DNA of 63,962 nucleotides from Ottowia sp. GTDB lineage: Bacteria > Pseudomonadota > Gammaproteobacteria > Burkholderiales > Burkholderiaceae_C. The position numbers and the translations under genes are program-made. Every line of letters begins with the position of its first letter. The stretch's first letter is position 1. The notes below the pieces were generated by a model. It worked only from the letters and a program-made list of their open reading frames with translations, was not told the origin of the DNA and did not search any database. This document shows positions 17,112 to 26,378 of the stretch, piece after piece. The DNA is taken from the NCBI GenBank assembly GCA_017997715.1, contig JAGOEM010000002.1, positions 1-63,962 on the forward strand. Reading direction: 5' to 3'.

Positions 17112-18410
17112 TTGAGCAGGGTTGACGGCTACACCACGGATGTCGACTTTCCGGCGTACTTCTACCCGGAGATGTCGCCGGTCTGGCTGTCCAGCGTGGC
17201 GTTGCTGCAGGGCTTCGCATCGCCCGACGTGGCGGGCCCTTTCCGCTATGCCGAGCTGGGGTGCGGCCTGGGCATCAACCTGCTGGTGGCCGCGGCCTGC
17301 CACCCCCAGGCGCAGTTTGTGGGCGTCGATTTCAACGAACGGCACCTGAGCGTGGCGCGCGCGGCGGCCCAGGCGGCGGGACTGGCCAACATCGAATTCG
17401 TGCACAGCGGCTTTCAGGCATTTGCCCGCAGCGGCGTGGCGCCGTTCGATTTCATGGCCACGCACGGCGTCTGGTCCTGGATCGCGCCCGAACACCGCGC
17501 CGGCCTGCTGGCCTGCGTGAAGCAGGGCCTCAAGCCCGGCGGGCTGTTCTACCTGCACTACATGTGCCACCCGGGTTCCACCGACCTGACGGCGGTGCAG
17601 CACCTCTTGAACCTGTTCGCGCCGCATGTGCCCGGCCCTTCGGCCCACAAGGTGCAGATGGGCCTGAAGCTGCTGCAGCAACTCGCGGCGCGCGGCATGT
17701 TCGCCGACCAGCCCGGCGTGCGCCGGCACCTGGAAGTGCTGAGCGTCAAGAACGCCAACCACCTGGCCCATGAGTTCCTGACCGACCATTGGCAGCCACA
17801 GCATTCGGCGGACGTGCACCAGCAGATCGGCGCCGTGGGCCTGGGCTACCTGGGCAGTGCCGACGTATTCAACAACCTGGACGTGGCGCTGTCGGTGCCC
17901 GGTCAGTTGCAAGGCGTGGTTCGCCAGACCGGCATTCCTGCCTTGGCCGAAACCCTGAAGGACATGGCGCGCCACAGCCATCAGCGCATGGATCTGTTTC
18001 AGCGCCAGCCGGTGCCATTGGGGCAGGACCGCTTCATGGCCTTGCTGGCCGACACGGTGTTCCACCTGATCGCTGAAACGCCGCCCGACAAGCTGGCGGT
18101 GTTTTCCACCGCCATCGGCCCGGTGCAGGCGCCGCCTGCCTTGTGCGCCGCGCTGTCGCAAAGGCTGGCCGACGGGCCGGCCGCGTTGGCCGAACTGGCG
18201 CAACTGCCGCAGGCGGCGGGGCAACTGGCGCAGGTGGTGCAGACGCTGCAGCTGATGATGATGGCCGGCTTGGTCCACCCTGGCAGCCCTGCGACGGAGG
18301 GTGTGCCGGACCGCGCCGAAGCGTTGACGCGCTGGTTCAAGCGCCACGGCATTGCCCTGCAAGTCCTGCCGCAGTGCGGCACGGCCAGCCGCACCGACCC
18401 GCGATCTTGA
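17112..18410 (+). CDS. Class I SAM-dependent methyltransferase with regulatory domain
   Basis: A 432-residue cytosolic protein. The N-terminal half has the Rossmann methyltransferase fold: motif I AELGCGLGINLLVAAA (about residues 47-62), VGVDFNERHLSVAR, and an ATHGVWSWI segment. The C-terminal 200 residues match the methyltransferase-regulatory-domain layout of related proteins. The start is a TTG. The next in-frame ATG (17171) would remove the conserved DFPAYFYPEMSP stretch. It lies 73 bp after the TonB receptor on the same strand and is probably co-transcribed with it. The substrate is unknown. Association with siderophore receptors suggests ligand modification or a role in receptor control, but this is only inference. 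Confidence 0.75.
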   Translation: MSRVDGYTTDVDFPAYFYPEMSPVWLSSVALLQGFASPDVAGPFRYAELGCGLGINLLVAAACHPQAQFVGVDFNERHLSVARAAAQAAGLANIEFVHSGFQAFARSGVAPFDFMATHGVWSWIAPEHRAGLLACVKQGLKPGGLFYLHYMCHPGSTDLTAVQHLLNLFAPHVPGPSAHKVQMGLKLLQQLAARGMFADQPGVRRHLEVLSVKNANHLAHEFLTDHWQPQHSADVHQQIGAVGLGYLGSADVFNNLDVALSVPGQLQGVVRQTGIPALAETLKDMARHSHQRMDLFQRQPVPLGQDRFMALLADTVFHLIAETPPDKLAVFSTAIGPVQAPPALCAALSQRLADGPAALAELAQLPQAAGQLAQVVQTLQLMMMAGLVHPGSPATEGVPDRAEALTRWFKRHGIALQVLPQCGTASRTDPRS

Positions 18411-18462
18411 AACGCACGGCAGCGCCTGGCGCGCGCAGGCGCGGGGGCCTGCGTTAGACTTT

Positions 18463-18481
18463 ACAAATGATATTCAGTCGC
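18463..18481 (+). promoter_or_regulatory. Possible Fur box before two-component system
   Basis: ACAAATGATATTCAGTCGC matches 12 of 19 positions of the E. coli Fur consensus, including the ATGATA core. It lies about 100 bp upstream of the response-regulator start. The match is moderate and unsupported by other evidence. Confidence 0.4.
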
Positions 18482-18579
18482 ATTCACCAGCTGGCCGGGG
18501 TGCTTGCGCCTGTGCCTGCACCAACGCCATCCGTGGGCGACAGCGCCCGTGGCCTGGCGGGAAGCTGAGGCGACGCACC

Positions 18580-19359
18580 ATGGCCGATCACATGCTGGCT
18601 GAAACGGCGCTTGCAGACGACCCATTCCCGGCGTCGCGTTCGGTGCAAGTGCTGGTGGTGGACGACCATGCCGACATTCGGGAACCCCTGGTGACCTACC
18701 TGGAGCGCTGTGGGCTGCGCGCCCAGGGCGTGGCCGACGGCATGGCCATGCGCGCGCAAATGGCCTTGCAGCAGTTTGACCTGATCGTGCTGGACATCAT
18801 GCTGCCGGGCGAAGACGGCGTCAGCCTGTGCCGCCACGTGGCCGAAACCACGGGCACGCCAGTGATTCTGTTGACCGCCAAAGCGGGCTTGGCCGAGCGC
18901 GTGCGCGGGCTGGACGCGGGTGCCGACGACTACCTGGTCAAGCCTTTCGATCCGCCCGAGCTGGTGGCGCGGATCCGCGCCGTGCTGCGTCGCCAGGGCC
19001 GCACGGTGGACCAGGGCGCGCGCGTGGCGCGCCTGCAGTTCGACCGCTGGCTGTTTCACCCCGCCGGGCGTGAACTGCGCGAGTTGCATCACCCGGACGG
19101 GCCGGCGGTCGCCCTGAGCGAAGCCGAATGCCAGTTGCTGTCGGTGCTGGTTGCCAACGCCAACCGGGTGCTCAGCCGCGATACCCTGCTGGGACTCACG
19201 CGGCGCGGCGCGCCCGCCGTGTTTGACCGCAGCATCGACACGCAGATCAGCCGCCTGCGCCGCAAGCTGGAGCGCGACGCGCGGCGCCCCGAACTCATCA
19301 AGACCGTCTGGGGCGACGGCTACCTGTTTGCCGCAGATGTGCGGCCCCACGACGCATGA
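18580..19359 (+). CDS. OmpR-family response regulator
   Basis: A 259-residue DNA-binding regulator. Receiver domain at about 22-135 with acidic pocket VVDDH, phospho-acceptor D72 (VLDIMLPGEDG), T/K switch residues (LLTAK, LVKPFDPPEL), and a winged-helix domain at about 155-252 ending DTQISRLRRKLERDARRPEL, IKTVWGDGYLF. The stop overlaps the kinase start (ATGA). The start is the ATG giving MADHMLAETA. A longer frame to 18352 would run over the Fur-like site. Being placed between iron-uptake genes suggests a role in iron or envelope sensing, which is inference. Confidence 0.9.
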   Translation: MADHMLAETALADDPFPASRSVQVLVVDDHADIREPLVTYLERCGLRAQGVADGMAMRAQMALQQFDLIVLDIMLPGEDGVSLCRHVAETTGTPVILLTAKAGLAERVRGLDAGADDYLVKPFDPPELVARIRAVLRRQGRTVDQGARVARLQFDRWLFHPAGRELRELHHPDGPAVALSEAECQLLSVLVANANRVLSRDTLLGLTRRGAPAVFDRSIDTQISRLRRKLERDARRPELIKTVWGDGYLFAADVRPHDA

Positions 19360-20714
19360 GGCTGTGGCCGCGCGGCATGGCGGGGCAGCTGATGCTGCTG
19401 ATCGTGGTGGGCTTGCTGCTGGCGCACGCCTTGGTCATCGTGGTCTTGCAGCAGAACGCCGAGGTGCTCAACCCGGTCGCCCGCGACCGGGTCATCGACC
19501 GGCTTGCCACGACGTGGCGCATTCTGGAACTCGCGCCGCCCGGCGAAGCGCCCCGGGTGCTCGAAGCGCTGGGCGGCGACAGCGGTGATTTCTGGATCGA
19601 CCAGTCGCCGACCGTCGAGCGCGCAGAACCCACGGCGGAAGAACAACGCATGCTGAAGGCGCTGGCCGAAAAGCTGCCGAACGTTCCGCCAGAGCATGCC
19701 CGCGTGCGCCTGGATATCCCGCCCGGCGGTCCGCTGGCCGCCTTCAACGCCGAGCTTGGCTGGTCTGTGCTGGAGCTGGAAACGGCCGTGATGCTGAGCG
19801 ACGGCCGCTGGCTGCACAGCCGCCAGCGCCCCCTGGCGGGCTATCAATGGTGGCGCCTGGTGCGGTTTTCGGTGCCCACCAGCACGCTGCCCGTGCTGGT
19901 CATCGTGCTGGCCTTCGTGTGGCGCACGCTGCGGCCCATCAAGGCGCTGGCCGAAGCGGCCGAGCGCGTCAGCCGGGGCGAGCGCATCGAGCCGCTGCCG
20001 CTGGTGGGCCCGCGCGAAACGCGCGAGGTTTCCGCCGCCTTCAACCTGATGCAGGAAAAGCTCAGCCGCTTCGTCAACGACCGCACGCAGCTGCTGGCGG
20101 CCATCAGCCACGACATCCGCACGCCCCTCACCTCGCTGCGGCTGCGTAGCACCTTGCTGCCTCCTTCCGATCATCGCGACGCCATGCTGCGAACCCTGGC
20201 GGGCATGCAGGAGATGGTGGAACAAACCATGGAATTCGCCCGTGATGTCACGGCCGATGAAGCGACCAGCGCCCACGGCCTGCGCGAGCTGGTGTCCCAC
20301 GTGCTGCTGGCGCGCGCCCCAGGCGGGCCGAACCTGGAGACGTTGGAAAAGCTGGAGCCCGGGCCCGAGGTGGTCCGCCGGGTGCGGCCGATTGGCCTGC
20401 GCCGCGCCGTCGCCAATCTGGTGGACAACGCGGTGCGCCACGGCGGCAGCGCGCGCGTGCGCGTGCTGAGCGACGCCAGCGGCGTGCGCATCGAAGTGGA
20501 CGACGACGGCGCTGGGCTGGACCCCGCCATGCTGGAGCGCGCCTTTGAGCCGTTCTTTCAAGCCGATCCGGCACGCCACCGCGATGGCACAGGCGCTGGC
20601 GGTGTCGGGCTGGGTTTGTCGATTGCGCGCTCGTGCATGCGCGCGCAGGGTGGCGACGTCACCCTGACCAACCGCCCCGAAGGCGGCTTGCGCGCAAGCA
20701 TTCAGCTGCCCTGA
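19356..20714 (+). CDS. EnvZ-like sensor histidine kinase
   Basis: A 452-residue inner-membrane kinase cognate to the preceding regulator (4-bp overlap). First transmembrane helix at about 10-30, a short periplasmic domain to about 165, a second helix at about 170-190, HAMP (RTLRPIKALAEAAERVSRGE), dimerisation domain with H252 (AAISHDIRTPLTSLRLR), and a HATPase domain with N box (ANLVDNAVRHGG) and GLDPAMLERAFEPFFQ/GVGLGLSIARS. It is complete and looks functional. Confidence 0.9.
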   Translation: MRLWPRGMAGQLMLLIVVGLLLAHALVIVVLQQNAEVLNPVARDRVIDRLATTWRILELAPPGEAPRVLEALGGDSGDFWIDQSPTVERAEPTAEEQRMLKALAEKLPNVPPEHARVRLDIPPGGPLAAFNAELGWSVLELETAVMLSDGRWLHSRQRPLAGYQWWRLVRFSVPTSTLPVLVIVLAFVWRTLRPIKALAEAAERVSRGERIEPLPLVGPRETREVSAAFNLMQEKLSRFVNDRTQLLAAISHDIRTPLTSLRLRSTLLPPSDHRDAMLRTLAGMQEMVEQTMEFARDVTADEATSAHGLRELVSHVLLARAPGGPNLETLEKLEPGPEVVRRVRPIGLRRAVANLVDNAVRHGGSARVRVLSDASGVRIEVDDDGAGLDPAMLERAFEPFFQADPARHRDGTGAGGVGLGLSIARSCMRAQGGDVTLTNRPEGGLRASIQLP

Positions 20715-20755
20715 CGCACCCGCGCGCCCGGCCTGCGCGGGCCGCCGGGCACGTA

Positions 20756-21790
20756 TCAGGCAGATCGACCCAGATCGAAAGCTCTGCCCACCTGCGCGAT
20801 GGTGTTTTCCAGCACGCCGTAGCCCCCGCCCACCAGGTACCAGCTGGGCGCATCCAGATGGACGACGCGCTGGCTGCGCCCAGCGGGCGTCTGTTGTATG
20901 GCGCTGTTGGCGGCCAGCAGCTTCTCAGCCTGCGCCTGGCCGCCCGTGGCTGCATTGCGGTCCAGCACGAACAGCCAATCGGGCTGAACCTTGGCCAGCA
21001 AGGTCGCGAGCTGCTGCTCACGCAATTCGGCATCGCGGCGGCGCTGGGCTTCAGCGGCAGCCGCCTCGGGGCTGCCGGCGGCGGGTGCGGCGGGCTGGCC
21101 TGCAGCGGCACGCGCACGCGGCGGCGGCAAATCGCTGGCCACCACGGCGGGTGTGATGCCGATCAGCTCGTAAATCACGCCAAAGCGCGTTTGCGCTGGC
21201 TGCGGCGAAATGCCCTGGCCCGCCACGAACAGCAACAGCCCCTTGCCCGCCTTGGCGCCCTTGGCCTGCAGGGTGCGGGTGGCCAACAGCAATTCCTCGG
21301 CCTTGGCGGCGGCTTGCGCCTGCCGGTCAAACAGGCGGCCCAGCGTCAGCATGTTCGCCACGACACTGCCCACAAACGATTGCGTGCTGGTGGACAGATC
21401 GATGGTCGGCGCGATGGCGGACATGTCGGCGTACTTCGAAGCCGACCGGCTGCCCACGATGATGAGATCGGGCTGCATGGCGCGCAGGGCGGCGGCGTCG
21501 GGTTCAAAAAGCGTGCCCGCCTTGATGTACTTGTCGGCACCGTAGGCAGCCAGATGCGCCGGAAACTGCGCCTTGGGCACCGCTGTCACTTCCACGCCAA
21601 GGGTCTGCAGGATGTCCAGAGCGGCGAGGTCGAACACCGCCACGCGGCGCGGCGTGCCGGGCAAGCGGGTTTCGCCGTTGGCGTGCCGCACCAGCAGGCC
21701 GCCGCTCTGCGCCCATACGGTAGGGGCAAGCAGCAACGAGGCCAGGCCCGCAATGGCGCAGCGGCGTGAAGTCGAATTTGGCAGAAGCAT
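20756..21790 (-). CDS. Siderophore/hemin ABC substrate-binding protein (FecB-like)
   Basis: A 344-residue periplasmic binding protein of the class III (helical backbone) type. Its N-terminus is MLLPNSTSRRCAIAGLASLL, then LAPTVWAQ. The twin arginine could make it a Tat substrate, though Sec is possible. No lipobox is present. The two lobes are recognised by VAVFDLAALDILQTLGVEV and QPDLIIVGSRSASKYADM, and by the C-terminal APSWYLVGGGYGVLENTIAQ. An Ala/Arg/Pro-rich insert of about 40 residues (PPPRARAAAGQPAAPAAGSP and following) lies between the lobes. No permease or ATPase is adjacent, so the transporter is incomplete here. The ATG at 21790 is preferred to a GTG at 21805. Confidence 0.82.
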   Translation of the reverse strand: MLLPNSTSRRCAIAGLASLLLAPTVWAQSGGLLVRHANGETRLPGTPRRVAVFDLAALDILQTLGVEVTAVPKAQFPAHLAAYGADKYIKAGTLFEPDAAALRAMQPDLIIVGSRSASKYADMSAIAPTIDLSTSTQSFVGSVVANMLTLGRLFDRQAQAAAKAEELLLATRTLQAKGAKAGKGLLLFVAGQGISPQPAQTRFGVIYELIGITPAVVASDLPPPRARAAAGQPAAPAAGSPEAAAAEAQRRRDAELREQQLATLLAKVQPDWLFVLDRNAATGGQAQAEKLLAANSAIQQTPAGRSQRVVHLDAPSWYLVGGGYGVLENTIAQVGRAFDLGRSA

Positions 21791-22249
21791 GGGAGAGGCC
21801 TTCACTTAGAAATAAACCGTTGATGGAACAAAGCGGGCGCACGCGGCTAGGCCGGCGCAGCGCCTGGATGCAAGACAGTGGGTGTGCCAAGGCTTGGCCA
21901 GGGCAGCGATGGTGGGCCGGGCGATCTGGCCGGCAACTGCCTGCTTGCGCCGCGGCGCCCACGGCACGGCGGGTGCCCGCCGCAAGCTTTGGCCAGAAAG
22001 CATACGTAGCGGTGCCGCCCTAAGTTTGTCAACGTATGGCAGGGCGGGCGAGGGGGTTGGCGCTCGGGCTGTGCAGCGTAGCGACTGCACGCCGTCGCTG
22101 CTTGATTGGCCGTGCGGCCTTTCATCAAGCAAGCGCTGTGGCGCCCTTGGGCCAGGCCTATCTACTGCCGCTGGCCCCAGCCGATCAGGCTTGGCAGCAA
22201 GCGCCAGAAGCGCCTGAAACGCAGCCCTGCGCCAGGCGCACGCAAAGCC
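21791..22249. other. Non-coding stretch between binding protein and metH fragment
   Basis: About 460 bp without a convincing gene on either strand. CATACG/CGTATG and CCGCCCT/AGGGCGG form interleaved inverted repeats around 22001-22047. No Fur box was found before the binding-protein start. In relatives the second half of split MetH would be expected about here, and it is absent. Confidence 0.5.
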
Positions 22250-23296
22250 TCAAGCGGCGTCGCGGTAAAAGCCTGCCGCCAGCACGCCGCGCGGCTTCAG
22301 CGGCCCCACGGCCTGATCGATGGCGCCGATGTGGTCGGGCGTGGTGCCGCAGCAGCCGCCCACCACGTTGACCAGGCCTTCGGCGGCGAATTCGTGCACC
22401 AGCCGGCTGGTCACTTCAGGCGTTTCGTCAAAGCCGGTGTCGCTCATCGGGTTGGGCAGGCCAGCGTTGGGGTAGCAGCTGATGAAGGTGTCGGGCGCCA
22501 CCTTGGCCAGCTCCTGGATGTAGGGCTTCATCAGCGCCGCGCCCAGGGCGCAGTTCAGGCCAATCGTCAGTGGCTGGGCGTGGCGCACGCTGTACCAGAA
22601 GGCCGTCACCGTCTGGCCCGACAGCACGCGGCCCGATGCGTCCGTCACCGTGCCGCTGATCATCAGCGGCAGGCGCTCGCCGGTTTGCTCGAACGCTTCG
22701 TCGATGGCGAACAGCGCGGCCTTGGCGTTCAGGGTGTCAAAAATCGTCTCGACCAGCAGCACGTCAGCGCCGCCTTCGATCAGCGCCAGCGTTTGCTGCA
22801 GGTAGGCCGCGCGCAGCTGCTCGAAGGTGACGTTGCGCGCGCCGGGGTCGTTCACATCGGGGCTGATGCTGGCGGTGCGTGGCGTGGGGCCCAGCGCGCC
22901 CGCCACGTAGCGGGGCTTGTCGGGCGTGCTGTATTTGTCGCAGGCGGCGCGCGCCAGCCGGGCCGATTCCAGGTTCATCTCGTACGCCAGCTCGCCCATG
23001 GCGTAGTCGTCCTGCGCGATGCTGGTGGCGCCGAAGGTGTTGGTCTCGATCAGGTCGGCGCCTGCAGCCAGGTACTGCTCGTGGATGTCGCGAATGACGT
23101 CCGGGCGTGTCAGGCTCAGCAGCTCATTGTTGCCCTTCACATCGCGCGGGAAATCCTTGAAGCGCTCGCCACGGTACTGCGCTTCGTTCAGTTTGAAGCG
23201 CTGGATCATGGTGCCCATGGCACCGTCAAGGATGGCGATGCGTTCGCCCAGGATGGTGGGCAGTTGGGCGGCACGGGTGTAGCGGGGCAAGGGCAT
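22250..23296 (-). CDS. metH: Homocysteine S-methyltransferase domain of split methionine synthase
   Basis: A 348-residue protein equal to the homocysteine-binding first domain of cobalamin-dependent MetH. The N-terminal [16 protein letters not shown] and [18 protein letters not shown] stretches and the zinc-ligand cysteines (GLNCALGA and [12 protein letters not shown]) are all present. In many Burkholderiales MetH is encoded as this short protein plus a separate pterin/cobalamin/activation protein, usually adjacent. Here no second gene follows within the window. The start is the ATG giving [14 protein letters not shown] 21 bp upstream is possible. No cobalamin riboswitch is evident. Confidence 0.88.
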   Translation of the reverse strand: MPLPRYTRAAQLPTILGERIAILDGAMGTMIQRFKLNEAQYRGERFKDFPRDVKGNNELLSLTRPDVIRDIHEQYLAAGADLIETNTFGATSIAQDDYAMGELAYEMNLESARLARAACDKYSTPDKPRYVAGALGPTPRTASISPDVNDPGARNVTFEQLRAAYLQQTLALIEGGADVLLVETIFDTLNAKAALFAIDEAFEQTGERLPLMISGTVTDASGRVLSGQTVTAFWYSVRHAQPLTIGLNCALGAALMKPYIQELAKVAPDTFISCYPNAGLPNPMSDTGFDETPEVTSRLVHEFAAEGLVNVVGGCCGTTPDHIGAIDQAVGPLKPRGVLAAGFYRDAA

Positions 23297-23365
23297 CGCG
23301 TGAATTCTACGGTTCACGCACCCAGCCCGCTGCCGGGCGGACCGCTGGCGGTCTGCGGCTGCAGG

Positions 23366-24001
23366 CTATTCGCGATCCTGCCGCTTGCCGATACCGGGGG
23401 GCAGCATGCGCATCAGCACCGTGTCGTGGCGCACCCGGTGGTGGTAGACGGCCGCGGCGATGTGCAGGGCCACCACCGCCCAGACGACCCACTTGCCCAC
23501 GAAGTGATGGAACGCGTCCATGATGGGCTCGAAGGTCTTCCAGTCGATATTCAGGCTGTGAAAGAGCGCGGTGTTCGGGAATTTCGGCACCGTGAACAGG
23601 TAGAAGTCGTAGGGGATCTGGCCGCCGGTGCCCAGGTAGCCGGTCAGCGGCATGGAGATCATCAGGCCGTACAGCCCCCAGTGCGCGAGGGTGGACAGGC
23701 GGTGTTCCAGCGCAGTGCCGGGCGCCGGCTCGGGCTCGGTGTTGGTCAGGCGCCAGATGAGCCGGGGGATCACCAGCACGCCGACCACCATGCCCCGCAC
23801 CCAGTGCACATTGAGCACGGGCCGGAACAGCGGGTTGTTGCGGTCGGCGTCCAGCACCCAGATCACGTAGTACACGACCGGGTAACTCAGGATGAAGGCG
23901 GTGGCGGTGATCCAGTGGTACAGGCCGGCCACGGCACCGAAACGTTGAGCGGTGTTCTTGATCTGCATGGCGAAGCGCTCATTTCGAGTGGGTGAAGACA
24001 T
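23366..24001 (-). CDS. Cytochrome b561-type membrane protein
   Basis: A 211-residue four-helix membrane cytochrome. Haem-ligand histidines are expected in [11 protein letters not shown] (helix 1), LNVHWVRG (helix 2) and the C-terminal helix ([13 protein letters not shown]). [11 protein letters not shown] loop follows helix 2. Such proteins carry electrons from quinol to soluble partners and are often scavenging or superoxide-linked oxidoreductases. The ATG at 24001 is preceded by a strong GGAGA ribosome site at about 7 bp spacing, which decides this start against GTG 24013. Confidence 0.87.
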   Translation of the reverse strand: MSSPTRNERFAMQIKNTAQRFGAVAGLYHWITATAFILSYPVVYYVIWVLDADRNNPLFRPVLNVHWVRGMVVGVLVIPRLIWRLTNTEPEPAPGTALEHRLSTLAHWGLYGLMISMPLTGYLGTGGQIPYDFYLFTVPKFPNTALFHSLNIDWKTFEPIMDAFHHFVGKWVVWAVVALHIAAAVYHHRVRHDTVLMRMLPPGIGKRQDRE

Positions 24002-24130
24002 GGTCTCCTTCACCCGCGCCGAACGAATTGGCGTGTGTCAACAGTGCGGCTTCGCCCGACCGTGGGGCGCACAATATGCCCTTTTGCACGCCGTGGCGTC
24101 GCGCTGCGGACCGCGCAGAATCAGTATCAA

Positions 24131-24178
24131 ATAGGCCTTTGGCGCCCGTGCAGCAACCGCTGGCAGCTATCAATAAGA
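24131..24178 (-). repeat. Dispersed repeat, copy 5
   Basis: On the minus strand: TTATTGATAGCTGCCAGCGG, loop, then GGGCGCCAAAGGCCTAT. It ends 12 bp before the recQ start codon, in the recQ 5' leader. Confidence 0.78.
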
Positions 24179-24190
24179 GAGTATTCAGGT

Positions 24191-26143
24191 TTGTCTCCCG
24201 CGCACCTTGTTCTGCACGACGTTTTCGGCTACGACCAGTTTCGCGGCCAGCAGGCGGCCATCGTGGACCACGTGGTGGGTGGTGGCGACGCGCTGGTGCT
24301 GATGCCCACGGGCGGCGGCAAGTCGCTGTGCTATCAGGTGCCGGCCATCGTGCGCCAGCAGCAGGGGCGCGGTGTGACGCTGGTGATTTCGCCGCTGATC
24401 GCGCTGATGCACGACCAGGTCGGCGCGCTGCACGAGGCCGGCGTGGCGGCGGCCTTCCTCAACTCCACGCAGGACTGGGCGCAGACCGAAGAGATCGAAC
24501 GCCAGCTGCTGGCCGGCCAGCTGACGCTGCTGTACGCCGCACCCGAACGCGTGGGCACGCCGCGCTTCATCGGCCTGCTGGACACGCTGCACGCGCATGG
24601 CCAGCTGAGCCTGTTTGCCATTGACGAGGCGCACTGCGTCAGCCAATGGGGCCACGATTTCCGCCCCGAATACCGCCAGCTGACGGTGCTGCACGAGCGC
24701 TGGCCGAGCGTGCCGCGCATCGCGCTGACGGCCACGGCCGACGCCACCACGCGCGCCGACATCGTCGAGCGGCTGCAGCTGGAAAGCGCGGCGCAGTTCG
24801 TCAGCAGTTTTGACCGCCCGAACATCCGCTACACCATCGTCGAAAAGCAGGACGCGCGGCGCCAGCTGCTGCAGTTCATCGAGCGCGAGCACGAGGGCGA
24901 GGCCGGCATCGTCTACTGCCAGTCGCGCAAGCGGGTGGAAGAGCTGGCGCAGGCGCTGTGCGACCACGGCATCGACGCGCTGCCCTACCACGCGGGGCTG
25001 GACGCGGCGGTGCGCCAGCGCAACCAGGACCGCTTCCTGCGCGAAGAAGGCCTGGTGATGTGCGCCACCATCGCCTTTGGCATGGGCATCGACAAGCCGG
25101 ACGTGCGCTTTGTCGCCCACGTCGACATGCCCAAGAACATCGAGGGCTATTACCAAGAAACGGGCCGCGCCGGGCGCGACGGCGGCCCGGCCGACGCCTG
25201 GATGGCCTACGGCCTGGCGGACGTGGTGAACCAGGCCCGCATGATCGACGAAAGCCCGGCGGGCGACGAGTTCAAGGCCGTGATGCGCGGCAAGCTGGAT
25301 GCACTGCTGGCGCTGGCCGAAGCCACCGACTGCCGGCGCGCGCGCTTGCTGGGGTACTTTGGCGAAACCATGGTGTCGCGCGGCGCGGCGGATACTATTG
25401 ATTCAATAGCTTCTACCGAAGACGTACCGGGCGCCAGCGGCACATTGGATGCTGAAGCCGGTGTTCATGCGTACTGCGGCAACTGCGACAACTGCCTGCA
25501 CCCGCCCGACACCTGGGACGCCACCGACGCCGCGCGCAAGCTGCTGTCCACCGTGTTCCGCGTGCAGCAGGCCAGCGGCATCGCGTTCGGGTCGGGGCAC
25601 ATCATGGACATCGTGCGCGGCAAGGGCTCGGACAAGGTCACGCAGCACGGGCACGACGCCTTGAGCACCTGGGGCATTGGCAAGGACTACAGCGAAGCCC
25701 AGTTGCGCGGCGTGCTGCGCCAGCTGATCGCCATGGGCGCGCTGCGCGTCGATGCCGAGGCCTACAACACCCTGCGCCTGCAGGATGCGGCGCGGCCCAT
25801 TCTGAAAGGCGAGCAGGGTGTGCGCCTGCGCGCCGCCACCGCGGCCGCGCCCAGCCGCAGCCGCAGCCAACGCCGCCGTGGCGCGCCATCGCCCGCTGCC
25901 GCCGACCTGGACAGCGCCGGTCAAGGCCGCTTTGCCGCGCTGAAAGCCTGGCGCGCCGAAGTCGCGCGCGAACACAACCTGCCGGCCTACGTGATCTTTC
26001 ACGACGCCACCCTGGCTGCCATCGCCGCCGCCGCGCCCACCACCCTGGGCGGGCTGGAAGGCATCACCGGCATCGGCGCGTCCAAGCTGGAAAAGTACGG
26101 CCCCGAAGTGATTCGCGCACTGGCCGCGGCGGAAGTGGGCTGA
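24191..26143 (+). CDS. recQ: ATP-dependent DNA helicase RecQ
   Basis: A 650-residue 3'-5' DNA helicase for recombination repair. Helicase motifs: [16 protein letters not shown] (I), [17 protein letters not shown] (II and aromatic loop), IALTATAD (III), [11 protein letters not shown] (IV), and [12 protein letters not shown] (VI). A zinc-binding domain ([14 protein letters not shown] ... CGNCDNC), winged helix and a C-terminal HRDC domain follow. An in-frame insert of about 30 residues between YFGE and CGNCDNC carries a dispersed-repeat copy. TTG at 24191 is the likely start: it gives [20 protein letters not shown], the usual N-terminus. Longer frames would read through the upstream repeat. Confidence 0.9.
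   Translation: MSPAHLVLHDVFGYDQFRGQQAAIVDHVVGGGDALVLMPTGGGKSLCYQVPAIVRQQQGRGVTLVISPLIALMHDQVGALHEAGVAAAFLNSTQDWAQTEEIERQLLAGQLTLLYAAPERVGTPRFIGLLDTLHAHGQLSLFAIDEAHCVSQWGHDFRPEYRQLTVLHERWPSVPRIALTATADATTRADIVERLQLESAAQFVSSFDRPNIRYTIVEKQDARRQLLQFIEREHEGEAGIVYCQSRKRVEELAQALCDHGIDALPYHAGLDAAVRQRNQDRFLREEGLVMCATIAFGMGIDKPDVRFVAHVDMPKNIEGYYQETGRAGRDGGPADAWMAYGLADVVNQARMIDESPAGDEFKAVMRGKLDALLALAEATDCRRARLLGYFGETMVSRGAADTIDSIASTEDVPGASGTLDAEAGVHAYCGNCDNCLHPPDTWDATDAARKLLSTVFRVQQASGIAFGSGHIMDIVRGKGSDKVTQHGHDALSTWGIGKDYSEAQLRGVLRQLIAMGALRVDAEAYNTLRLQDAARPILKGEQGVRLRAATAAAPSRSRSQRRRGAPSPAAADLDSAGQGRFAALKAWRAEVAREHNLPAYVIFHDATLAAIAAAAPTTLGGLEGITGIGASKLEKYGPEVIRALAAAEVG
25394..25450 (+). repeat. Dispersed repeat, copy 6, in frame inside recQ
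   Basis: CTATTGATTCAATAGCTTCT followed by GGGCGCCAGCGGCACATTGG. It encodes [19 protein letters not shown] within the zinc-binding domain of RecQ, between two zinc ligands. Confidence 0.65.
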
Positions 26144-26265
26144 GCGGGCCGCGCCCGGCGGACCGGGCGGCGGTTGCGCTGTTTTGGCGTGTGGCTGGCG
26201 TGTGTTTTCTGGGCGTATGCGGGTGGCGATGACCTGCAGGCCGTCCGGAGATGCCCGATCCGGTT

Positions 26266-26293
26266 GCTCGTAGCTCGTAGCTCGTAGCTCGTA
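26266..26293 (+). repeat. 7-bp tandem repeat, four copies
   Basis: Four exact copies of GCTCGTA, just upstream of the antitoxin-like gene's promoter. Slippage-prone. Any function is unknown. Confidence 0.8.
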
Positions 26294-26314
26294 GCCTTCA
26301 GCCTGCGCCCACTC

Positions 26315-26346
26315 GGCGTGCACGCCAAGGCCAAAAAGGGTATATT
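26315..26346 (+). promoter_or_regulatory. Promoter with palindromic operator for Phd-like gene
   Basis: A perfect 12-bp palindrome GGCGTGCACGCC (26315-26326) sits where a -35 box would be, 14 bp before the -10-like TATATT (26341-26346). Phd/YefM antitoxins repress their own promoters at such palindromes, so autoregulation is plausible. Confidence 0.5.
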
Positions 26347-26378
26347 GGCCTTATTGCCCTGTGACCTAGGAAGCCGCC

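Noticed and set aside
22001..22047. Interleaved inverted repeats CATACG/CGTATG and CCGCCCT/AGGGCGG
   Set aside because: Arms are short with long spacers; this level of pairing is expected by chance in 70 % GC DNA.
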